A stretch of DNA of 64,000 bases from Desulfosediminicola flagellatus (lineage in GTDB: Bacteria; Desulfobacterota; Desulfobulbia; Desulfobulbales; Desulfocapsaceae): the NCBI RefSeq assembly GCF_005116655.2, contig NZ_CP050698.1:124001-188000 (forward strand), in the 5' to 3' direction. A program made the translations under genes and the position numbers. Below, one piece after another: positions 54,616 to 62,641 of the stretch (positions within the stretch are counted from its first letter, which is position 1; each line of letters opens with the position of its first letter). Under the pieces are notes generated by a model. That model saw nothing but the letters and a program-made list of their open reading frames with translations, searched no databases and was not told the DNA's origin.

Positions 54616-55494
54616 CTAATTAAGTTGCAGCTCAGCAACAAGCTCAGCAATATATTGACCGTATTGGTTTTTCATCATATCCTTTGCCAACTCAATGAGT
54701 TGATCCTGACTGATATACCCAAGTTGGTAGGCAATTTCTTCAATGCAGGCAATTTTTAAACCCTGGCGTTCCTGTACGGCCTGGACATAGCTTGAGGCCT
54801 GCATGAGGGATTCATGAGTTCCTGTGTCAAGCCAGCAGAAACCGCGTCCCAGTGGTTTAACCGAAAGCTTTTTGCGTCTCAGGTACTCATTGTTGATATC
54901 TGTAATTTCAAGCTCTCCACGAGCGGATGGCTCTATGCTCTCTGCAATGGAAATGACATCGTTGTCGTAAAAGTAGAGGCCGGGTACGGCATATTTCGAT
55001 TTAGGTTTTTCAGGCTTTTCTTCGATGCCGATTACCTGATTATCTCCATTAAACTCAACAACACCATATCTTTTAGGATCTTTAACGAGGTAGCCAAAAA
55101 TAAGCCCGCCTTCTTTAAGTTCGGCAGCAGAATGTAAAATACTTGAAAAGCCGGGTCCGAAGAAGATATTGTCACCAAGTATAAGGCATACCTGATCGTC
55201 GCCGATAAACTCTTTACCTATAATAAAGGCTTGAGCAAGTCCTTCAGGTCGTGGTTGTTCTGCATAGCTGATACTCAGCCCGAGATGTGAACCGTCATCG
55301 AATAGTTCTTTAAAGCCTGGCAGGTCGTGTGGTGTCGAAATAATGAGAATATCCCGGATCCCGGCAAGCATTAAAACTGAGAGAGGGTAATACACCATTG
55401 GCTTGTCATACACCGGGATCAGTTGCTTGCTAACAACCCTGGTGAGTGGATACAGTCTGGTGCCGGATCCACCGGCAAGAATAATACCTTTCAT
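54616..55494 (-). CDS. rfbA: Glucose-1-phosphate thymidylyltransferase
   Basis: Makes dTDP-glucose from glucose-1-phosphate and dTTP. Seen: nucleotidyltransferase signature [11 protein letters not shown] with [11 protein letters not shown], and the family LGDNIFFG. 292 residues, full length. Upstream gene of the rfbA-rfbD pair. It supplies dTDP-sugars for the polysaccharide locus or the lipopolysaccharide. Confidence 0.96.
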   Translation of the reverse strand: MKGIILAGGSGTRLYPLTRVVSKQLIPVYDKPMVYYPLSVLMLAGIRDILIISTPHDLPGFKELFDDGSHLGLSISYAEQPRPEGLAQAFIIGKEFIGDDQVCLILGDNIFFGPGFSSILHSAAELKEGGLIFGYLVKDPKRYGVVEFNGDNQVIGIEEKPEKPKSKYAVPGLYFYDNDVISIAESIEPSARGELEITDINNEYLRRKKLSVKPLGRGFCWLDTGTHESLMQASSYVQAVQERQGLKIACIEEIAYQLGYISQDQLIELAKDMMKNQYGQYIAELVAELQLN

Positions 55495-55609
55495 AACGTT
55501 TCTTTTTATATAGATATGGGTTGCTGCTTGATGTCAGGAGGGATATCTTTTACTATCGCAGAATAGTCAAGGAACTATAACGATCTTAAATAGAAAATGA
55601 AACGGAAAA

Positions 55610-56971
55610 ATGGCAAATCAACGACCCGCCTGTTTCAAGGCATATGATATTCGAGGCAAAGTACCTGAAGGTCTGAATCCTGAACTGGCACGCCAGATAG
55701 GGAAGGCATACAGTGCGGTTTTCGGGGTAACGAAGGTGGCTGTGGCATATGATATACGGCTCAGTAGTCTTGGGTTGGCAACTGCATTGATCTCAGGTCT
55801 TGTTGAGAGCGGTGTGGATGTGGTTAATCTTGGCCTCTGCGGCACCGAAGAAATTTATCATGCAGCCTTCAGCATGGAAAACGATGGAGTTGATGGCGGG
55901 ATAATTGTTACTGCCAGCCATAACCCTGCAAACTACAACGGCATGAAGTTTGTTGTAAAAGGCGCAAAGCCTGTTTCCGGGGATTCTGGTTTAAATAGTA
56001 TGGCTGAGATGATTGGTTCGGGTGATTTTGCTGAATCTCAGTCAAAGCCTGGCGCTATTGAGGTGTATGAGGATAAATCCACATACATCGACCACCTTCT
56101 GGGTTATATCGATCCGACCATCCTCAAGCCATTAAAGATCGTGGTTAATAGTGGCAATGGTTGTGCAGGTGCCATAGTTGATCTGCTCGAAAAGCACCTG
56201 CCTTTTGAGTTTATCCGAATGAATCATGAACCTGACGGAACATTTCCGAAAGGTGTGCCAAACCCTTTGCTACCTGAAAAAAGAGAAGAAACTGCAGAGA
56301 TGGTCAGGCGCCATAATGCCGATCTTGGTCTGGCATGGGATGGAGATTTCGATAGATGTTTTTTCTGGGATGAAAATGGTGTATTCCTGGAAGGTTACTA
56401 TATTGTAGGTCTGCTGGCATTGGAGATGCTGCAAAAAGAACCTGGTGCGAAAATACTGTATGATCCGCGTCTTACCTGGAACACTGAGGAACTCGTCAGC
56501 CAGGCAGGCGGTAAGCCGATCATTACCAAAACCGGTCACGCATTTATTAAAGAACGTATGCGCCTTGAAGATGCGGTGTATGGTGGTGAGATGTCGGCAC
56601 ATCACTATTTTCGTGAGTTTGGCTATTGTGATTCAGGTATGATCCCGTGGTTGCTTGTTTGTTCGTTACTGAGTCGTGGTGACAAATCGCTCTCGCAACT
56701 TGTTGAAGAGCGTATGAAAGCATTTCCGGTATCCGGCGAGATAAACAGCACGGTGGCTGATCCTGATGATGTTATACGTCGCATTGAGGCAGCATATAGT
56801 GATGGTGAAAAAACATATATTGATGGATTGTCAGTTGAATATCCGACATATAGGTTTAATGTTCGCAAGTCGAACACCGAACCGTTATTGCGGCTCAATG
56901 TTGAGAGTCGTGGTGATGTTGCGCTGATGGAACAAAAAACAGCAGAATTGCTCAAACTGATACAGCAATAA
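55610..56971 (+). CDS. Phosphomannomutase/phosphoglucomutase (AlgC/ManB type)
   Basis: Interconverts hexose-6- and hexose-1-phosphates. Seen: the phosphoserine Ser103 in TASHNPANYNG, the metal loop DGDFDRCFF (about 240), the sugar loop GGEMSAHH, and the phosphate loop SNTEPLLRLN near the C-terminus. 453 residues. Followed 48 bases later by the GDP-mannose pyrophosphorylase, so it probably supplies mannose-1-phosphate. Confidence 0.95.
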   Translation: MANQRPACFKAYDIRGKVPEGLNPELARQIGKAYSAVFGVTKVAVAYDIRLSSLGLATALISGLVESGVDVVNLGLCGTEEIYHAAFSMENDGVDGGIIVTASHNPANYNGMKFVVKGAKPVSGDSGLNSMAEMIGSGDFAESQSKPGAIEVYEDKSTYIDHLLGYIDPTILKPLKIVVNSGNGCAGAIVDLLEKHLPFEFIRMNHEPDGTFPKGVPNPLLPEKREETAEMVRRHNADLGLAWDGDFDRCFFWDENGVFLEGYYIVGLLALEMLQKEPGAKILYDPRLTWNTEELVSQAGGKPIITKTGHAFIKERMRLEDAVYGGEMSAHHYFREFGYCDSGMIPWLLVCSLLSRGDKSLSQLVEERMKAFPVSGEINSTVADPDDVIRRIEAAYSDGEKTYIDGLSVEYPTYRFNVRKSNTEPLLRLNVESRGDVALMEQKTAELLKLIQQ

Positions 56972-57019
56972 GCGTATGTGGTATTTTACACGTATGTTTA
57001 CAATACATGAGGTGAAATA

Positions 57020-58432
57020 GTGCTCAAAATACAACCCGTAATTCTTGCCGGAGGCACCGGTTCACGGCTCTGGCCACTTTCGCGTGAACTTTACCCGAAG
57101 CAATTGCTTCAACTCACCGATGATACCTCATTGCTGCAGACTACTGTTCTTCGTGTCTGTGCTTTACCTAATGTGCTGCCGCCAGTCATTGTGGTTGGTG
57201 AAAATCATCGTTTCATTACCCAGACTCAGGTTGAAGAGTTGGATGTTGCAGATGGCTATAGAATACTCCTGGAATCAAAAGGGCGAAATACCGCGCCTGC
57301 AATTTGTGGTGCGGTAGAGTATTGCAGCTCCAATTCAGATGAGAATGCGGTAATACTTGTGCTTCCGGCAGACCATATTATTCAGGATGCGGATGCGTTT
57401 GAGGCTGCTGTTGCTCAGGCTGTTACCCTTTCTGAAAAAGGGGCGATTGTCACTTTCGGTATCGAGCCGAAACATCCAGAAACGGGTTATGGGTATATCG
57501 AACGTGGTGAAGGGTATGCTGTTGCATCTTTTAAAGAAAAGCCAAACTTAGCGGTAGCTCAGGAGTATCTCGATAGTGGTCGATATTTCTGGAATAGCGG
57601 GATGTTTGCTTTTTCTACAGAAGCATTTCTGGAAGAGATGCGTGCGCATGCACCGGAGATTGTTGATTGTATGGCGCAGGCTGTAGAGAAGGGCACAGAA
57701 GACGGGCGCTTTTTCCGCTTTGATGCAGAATTTATGGCTAAGTGTCCGAGTGACTCTATAGATTATGCACTGATGGAAAAGACGCAGAAGGCATCAGTCG
57801 TCGCAGCTGACCTTGGCTGGAGTGATATCGGCTCCTGGCAGGCGTTGTGGCAGGTGCTTGCAAAAGACGATCAGGGGAATGTCTGTCAGGGCGATGTCCT
57901 TTTAGAAGATACCAAAAACTGTCTGGTACGATCTGAAAACATGCTGGTCGCAGCGGTTGGACTGGAAGATACTCTCATTGTGGAAACGGCTGATGCTGTT
58001 CTTGTGGCACCTCTTTCAAGGTCTCAGGAGGTGAAGAAAATTGTCACCCACCTGAAAACAAAGAAACGAAAAGAGTTCAGTTATCACCGGACTGTCTATC
58101 GTCCCTGGGGGAATTACACTGTTCTTGAAGAGCAGGATCGATACCAGATGAAGCGGATTGCTGTAAGCCCGGGTGCTAAGCTTTCACTGCAGATGCATCA
58201 TCATCGTTATGAACACTGGGTGGTGGTAAAAGGTACCGCGAGAATAACAAACGGGGAGACTGTAAAGCTTCTCCACGAAAATGAATCAACGTATATCCCC
58301 GCCGGAACTGTGCATCGGCTCGAAAACCCTGGTGTTATTGAGCTTGAGCTCATCGAGGTACAGATCGGCCCCTATCTTGGTGAGGATGACATTGTCCGTT
58401 TTGAGGATGTATACGGTCGAGAAGAAGAGTAA
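57020..58432 (+). CDS. Mannose-1-phosphate guanylyltransferase/mannose-6-phosphate isomerase
   Basis: Bifunctional type II enzyme (ManC/AlgA) making GDP-mannose. Seen: N-terminal GGTGSRLWPLSRELYPKQ nucleotidyltransferase motif, central FWNSGMF, and C-terminal cupin (about 360-470) with PGAKLSLQMHHHR...EHW metal-binding histidines. 470 residues, start is GTG. Couples with the mutase upstream. GDP-mannose is a likely precursor for the exopolysaccharide. Confidence 0.95.
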   Translation: MLKIQPVILAGGTGSRLWPLSRELYPKQLLQLTDDTSLLQTTVLRVCALPNVLPPVIVVGENHRFITQTQVEELDVADGYRILLESKGRNTAPAICGAVEYCSSNSDENAVILVLPADHIIQDADAFEAAVAQAVTLSEKGAIVTFGIEPKHPETGYGYIERGEGYAVASFKEKPNLAVAQEYLDSGRYFWNSGMFAFSTEAFLEEMRAHAPEIVDCMAQAVEKGTEDGRFFRFDAEFMAKCPSDSIDYALMEKTQKASVVAADLGWSDIGSWQALWQVLAKDDQGNVCQGDVLLEDTKNCLVRSENMLVAAVGLEDTLIVETADAVLVAPLSRSQEVKKIVTHLKTKKRKEFSYHRTVYRPWGNYTVLEEQDRYQMKRIAVSPGAKLSLQMHHHRYEHWVVVKGTARITNGETVKLLHENESTYIPAGTVHRLENPGVIELELIEVQIGPYLGEDDIVRFEDVYGREEE

Positions 58433-58469
58433 TGCGTGAGGGGTGGTTGTTATCATGATGCTTTTGTGA

Positions 58470-58510
58470 AACAAATGGTGTGGAAGTTAATCTGTTCCAC
58501 GCCATTTGTT
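58470..58510. terminator. Bidirectional hairpin between manC-like gene and PilZ gene
   Basis: A 16-bp stem with one G-T pair: AACAAATGGTGTGGAA (58470-58485) with TTCCACGCCATTTGTT (58495-58510), 9-base loop. Located between convergent genes. No long T-run. Confidence 0.65.
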
Positions 58511-58584
58511 GGGTGACAATTTCAGCTCTCACGTTTTGCTTGACACTACAAATTCTGCTCAAGTACTATTCTTCGCCTAACGCC

Positions 58585-58938
58585 TCACTTCTTCTCCACC
58601 TTCCTCTCATTGAACACATCAATATACAGAGCCAATATCCGTTTGGCTTCGCCATACAGGTCTGTAAAACACACACCTGAGATATATGTTCCTTCGTCAA
58701 CCTTGTGGCAATGTGCTACGGTGACGCCCAGGTCAATTAGATCATCACCCAGCCCAACAGTAAGACGTAATGTGGATTCAGGTTTAATATAGTGAGTTGT
58801 TTCGAGCTTTAAACCGCTGGTGCTTACATCCAGGGTTCGCCCCATCGAATAGACCCCTTCATTGCCGTCATCGTCAATCACGACATAATCAAGCAGATGT
58901 ATCGCATCATGTCGTATGAACTGCCTTTTCTCGACCAT
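58585..58938 (-). CDS. PilZ-domain protein
   Basis: Second c-di-GMP effector candidate. Seen: R-x3-R (KRQFIRHD, residues 4-8) and D-x-S-x2-G (DVSTSG) motifs. 117 residues from ATG 58938, preceded by AGGA; the longer frame starts at TTG and is less likely. A short low-complexity stretch follows its stop. Monocistronic. Confidence 0.86.
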   Translation of the reverse strand: MVEKRQFIRHDAIHLLDYVVIDDDGNEGVYSMGRTLDVSTSGLKLETTHYIKPESTLRLTVGLGDDLIDLGVTVAHCHKVDEGTYISGVCFTDLYGEAKRILALYIDVFNERKVEKK

Positions 58939-59133
58939 AATTATATCCTGTTTCAATAAGGCTGATCCGACTTACAGGCAGAATTGCCGTTGTTAAGGGT
59001 GTAAGACGGGTTCTGAATTATGGCTGTTGCCGGAGTTTCGGGGATTGTCCTGTATATTGAAGCACAGGTGTGTGTTTATCCAGCATTGTGGATTACAGCC
59101 AGGCTTATGAACTCGACTGGCTCCTGATCTAAA
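58939..59133. other. Upstream region of the PilZ gene
   Basis: About 195 bases between the PilZ start and the MITE-like element. It must contain the PilZ promoter. No small gene was recognised. Confidence 0.35.
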
Positions 59134-59282
59134 TAGTTTCCATCCTAAAACGACCCTTCTGCTCAATATCAGCGTTGCGGCCCCAATTTTTATCCTCAGA
59201 ATATTAGTTAAATGCTTGCGGTAAAAATCTGAGCCGTGCCTCGATCTTGAACAGAATGCTGAGTTTTAGGATGGAAACTAAA
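59132..59282. mobile_element. MITE-like element with 18-bp inverted ends
   Basis: TAGTTTCCATCCTAAAAC (59134-59151) and its exact complement (59263-59280) bound a 147-base segment. Similarity continues inward imperfectly (TTCTGYTCAA, ATTTTTA), as in a degraded long hairpin. If the ends are read as GTTTCC...GGAAAC, both sides carry TA, a Tc1/IS630-type target duplication. No coding capacity. A simple long hairpin or terminator for mtnA is the alternative. Confidence 0.5.
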
Positions 59283-59338
59283 GAGATATGCGCCAGTCTC
59301 ATTTAACCATTTAATGTCTAGTTTAGAAATGCTTACAT

Positions 59339-60448
59339 CTATCTGTTTGCTAGGTCCGGGAACAAGTCGGCAATCGCTGCTCTATTGGCTCGGGTAATGC
59401 CGCGCTCTGTGATAAGGCCGGTTACGAGATGGGCTGGAGTAATGTCAAAGCTGTAGTTTTCAGCTTTGGTTCCCGGCGCTGCAAGAGCGACTGTCTGGAT
59501 GGTTCCCGATGAATCTATACCACTCACTTGGGTAATTTCTTTCCCTGATCGTATTTCTATCGGAATTTCATGGCCATTGTCAAGGTTCCAGTCAAATGTG
59601 GATGATGGTAACGCAACATAAAATGGAACATTGTTGTCTTTTGCGGCCAACGCTTTCAGGTAGGTTCCAATTTTGTTGGCGACATCGCCGGAGCGAGTTG
59701 TCCTGTCTGTGCCGACAATTACCAGATCCACCATCCCGTTTTGCATAAGGTGTCCGCCTGCATTATCGGTGATAAGGGTGTTGTCGATTCCTTCCTGCTG
59801 TAGTTCCCAGGCGGTAAGTTTTGCACCCTGATTCCATGGACGGGTCTCATCCACCCATACATGTATAGAGATTCCTGCATCACGTGCTGCATAAATCGGT
59901 GCTGTGGCACTGCCATGATCAACAAAAGCAAGCCAGCCTGCGTTACAATGCGTGAGGATGTTGACCGGAGCGCCACCTTTTCGTTCGCTTAGTTCTTCAA
60001 TAATCGCTTTGCCGTGTTTTCCGATTCTACGGCAGAAATCAGCATCTTCGTCTGCTATTGTGCATGCTGCCTCAAACGCAGTGTTCCGTTTTTCTTCAAC
60101 TGTCTCGATTGTTGAGATGGCTTCCAGCACTCTGTCGACAGCCCATTTTAGATTGCTTGCAGTAGGGCGACTGCTAATGAGCTTTGCGGCTGCAGCATTA
60201 ACGAAGCCCATAAAGTTGTCGTCTGGTGCAGTGTGTGTGGCGATATACATTCCAAATCCAGCTGTAGCGCCTATAAGGCCAGCTCCGCGAACGTGCATGT
60301 CTTTTATCGCAGCGTACACCTGGTCTACTGACGAGAGTTCTTCAATAACGAATTGGTGTGGCAGTTGGCGTTGGTCAATAATGTTGATGATTCCGGAATT
60401 GTCCGGGCCTGGCCAGATTGTTCGATAATGCTTGCCGTCTATGTTCAT
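59339..60448 (-). CDS. mtnA: S-methyl-5-thioribose-1-phosphate isomerase
   Basis: Methionine-salvage aldose-ketose isomerase, eIF2B-related fold. Seen: THCNAGWLA (catalytic Cys region), the later GTDRTTRSGDVANKIGTY with the catalytic Asp, and RGAGLIGATAGFGM. 369 residues from ATG 60448; the frame extends 19 codons with no support. Other salvage genes are not adjacent; the product may serve non-methionine 5-methylthioribose use. Confidence 0.92.
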   Translation of the reverse strand: MNIDGKHYRTIWPGPDNSGIINIIDQRQLPHQFVIEELSSVDQVYAAIKDMHVRGAGLIGATAGFGMYIATHTAPDDNFMGFVNAAAAKLISSRPTASNLKWAVDRVLEAISTIETVEEKRNTAFEAACTIADEDADFCRRIGKHGKAIIEELSERKGGAPVNILTHCNAGWLAFVDHGSATAPIYAARDAGISIHVWVDETRPWNQGAKLTAWELQQEGIDNTLITDNAGGHLMQNGMVDLVIVGTDRTTRSGDVANKIGTYLKALAAKDNNVPFYVALPSSTFDWNLDNGHEIPIEIRSGKEITQVSGIDSSGTIQTVALAAPGTKAENYSFDITPAHLVTGLITERGITRANRAAIADLFPDLANR

Positions 60449-60900
60449 GATTTTTAAACCGGAAAGTTGTGTTGATAGGTTCACTACAATGAGAAAATAT
60501 AACAATACAGCGGGTAATTGAAAAAGTAAATGCGGATAGCATAGACCATGTTATGCACGACTGTGGCGGTGCAAAAACGCATGAGGTGCTGAAAACATAT
60601 GACGACAGAAGGTGAACGGTATTGTGAGGTAAAACAAAAAAATAACAAAAACGTAATTGAGCGGAGTCCGGTTTTGCCAGCTATTGCCCAGTAATATCAG
60701 CAATTATCTACATCGAAACGCATGCCTAGGAGCCTGGAGAATTGATTTACGATTAAAAAACATTATTGATAAAAGATTCAATTCTGTTACTTTGGCTATA
60801 TGTTATTTGAATATTTTTACATAAATGTAAAAATAAAAGTGCTGATTTCGTATTTGGAAGGTGCGACTATTGGCTGAATGTGTTTGCTGGAGGAGAGAAA
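60449..60900. promoter_or_regulatory. Regulatory gap upstream of amtB with 24-bp palindrome
   Basis: The 452-base gap holds the amtB control region and the start of mtnA. TATTTTTACAT-AA-ATGTAAAAATA at 60822-60845 is a perfect 11-bp inverted repeat centred on two bases, about 56 bases upstream of the amtB start. It is a strong candidate operator for nitrogen control. No sigma-54 promoter or NtrC-type GC-rich site was seen. Confidence 0.5.
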
Positions 60901-62121
60901 ATGAATAGTGCGGATACAGCGTTTATTCTGGCGGCGGCCGGACTGGTGATGCTCATGACACCGGGTCTGGCTTTGTTTTATGGTGGCATGGTTCGGGGTA
61001 AGAATGTTCTGGGCACAATCATGCAAAGTCTGTTTCTGATTGCTCTGATTTCATTTGAGTGGGTGTATATAGGGTATTCGATGTCTTTTGGGCCGGATGT
61101 GGGTGGAATTATCGGCAACCTTTCCTGGTTTGCTTTGAATGGTGTGACTACAGCGCCGAGTCCGGATTATGCGACGACTATTCCGCAGACAGTTTTTATG
61201 ATTTACCAGTGTATGTTTGCTATTATCACTCCTGCGCTTATCACGGGTGCTTTTGCTGAGCGTGTACGTTTTGTTCCGTTTCTTATTTTCTCAGTGCTTT
61301 GGTCGATTCTTGTGTATAACCCGGTCTGCCATTGGATCTGGGGCAAGGGTGGCTGGCTCGGTAACATCGGAGTGCTTGATTTTGCAGGTGGTCTGGTTGT
61401 TCACGTTACCTGTGGCGCTGCGGCACTGGCCGGTGTGCTGGTTATTGGTAATAGAAAAGGGTATGGCAGAACGAGTTTTATGCCGCATAATCTGCCAATG
61501 ACCATGCTGGGAACCGGTTTGCTGTGGTTTGGCTGGTTTGGATTTAATGGTGGGTCTGCGCTTGCGGCTGATGAGGTTGCTGCAACAGCTTTTGTGGCGA
61601 CGCATCTGGCCGGCATGGCAGGAATGTTTATGTGGGTTGTGATGGAGTGGTTTACGCAAGGGAAGGCAACAACTCTTGGTGCTGCCTCGGGTGCGATTTC
61701 TGGTCTTGCTACAATTACGCCGACCGCAGGGTTTGTTGGTCCCAATGCAGCGATACTTATCGGCTTGATGGGCGGTATGTTGTGTTTTATGGCTGTCAGT
61801 TACAAGGCAAAGCTTAAGCTCGATGACTCACTTGATGTCGTTGGTATTCATGGCGTGGGTGGGTTGCTTGGAACCTTGTGTCTTGGTGTTTTTGCCTCTA
61901 CAGCTGTTAATCCCGGTGGTGTTGACGGGTTGTTGTACGGAGGTGTATCTCAGTTTTTCAAGCAGCTTTTAGGCGTTGTGGTCGTGGGTGGCTACGCTTT
62001 TGTTATCAGTTGGGTATTGTTTAAGGGTATTAACTCCACTATAGGTATGCGTATGGGTGAAGAGGCAGAGGTTGAAGGTATGGATTCAACAGAGCATTCA
62101 GAAACTGCGTATAATAATTAA
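60901..62121 (+). CDS. amtB: Ammonium transporter AmtB
   Basis: Inner-membrane ammonium channel of the Amt/Mep/Rh family. Seen: about 11-12 helices, AFILAAAGLVMLMTPGLALFYGGMV at the start, and the Amt signature DFAGGLVVHVTCGAAAL, GYVFG-like VVGIHGVGGLLGT. 406 residues from ATG 60901, which follows GGAGGAGAG. It is followed by glnB, the usual pairing, so PII can block AmtB when nitrogen is plentiful. Confidence 0.97.
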   Translation: MNSADTAFILAAAGLVMLMTPGLALFYGGMVRGKNVLGTIMQSLFLIALISFEWVYIGYSMSFGPDVGGIIGNLSWFALNGVTTAPSPDYATTIPQTVFMIYQCMFAIITPALITGAFAERVRFVPFLIFSVLWSILVYNPVCHWIWGKGGWLGNIGVLDFAGGLVVHVTCGAAALAGVLVIGNRKGYGRTSFMPHNLPMTMLGTGLLWFGWFGFNGGSALAADEVAATAFVATHLAGMAGMFMWVVMEWFTQGKATTLGAASGAISGLATITPTAGFVGPNAAILIGLMGGMLCFMAVSYKAKLKLDDSLDVVGIHGVGGLLGTLCLGVFASTAVNPGGVDGLLYGGVSQFFKQLLGVVVVGGYAFVISWVLFKGINSTIGMRMGEEAEVEGMDSTEHSETAYNN

Positions 62122-62257
62122 TCAATTCTGTCGGGTTACGTGGCGTCAACCGGTTGTTATCCGATTGAATGTAGGATAGTATGTCACTTGGTGTTGTTGG
62201 TGTTCGGCTGATGTCGAGTGTGATTATCCTCCGTCGCGAAGATGGGAAATGATGTGT

Positions 62258-62283
62258 TTGCCCTGATCGCAGGATCGGGGCAA
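62258..62283 (+). promoter_or_regulatory. Hairpin just upstream of glnB
   Basis: TTGCCCTGATC (62258-62268) pairs with GATCGGGGCAA (62273-62283) with one G-T pair and a 4-base loop, ending 16 bases before the glnB start. It may be a terminator of amtB, a processing site or a translation control element. Confidence 0.4.
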
Positions 62284-62290
62284 AATATAG

Positions 62291-62638
<348 letters not shown>

Positions 62639-62641
62639 GAA

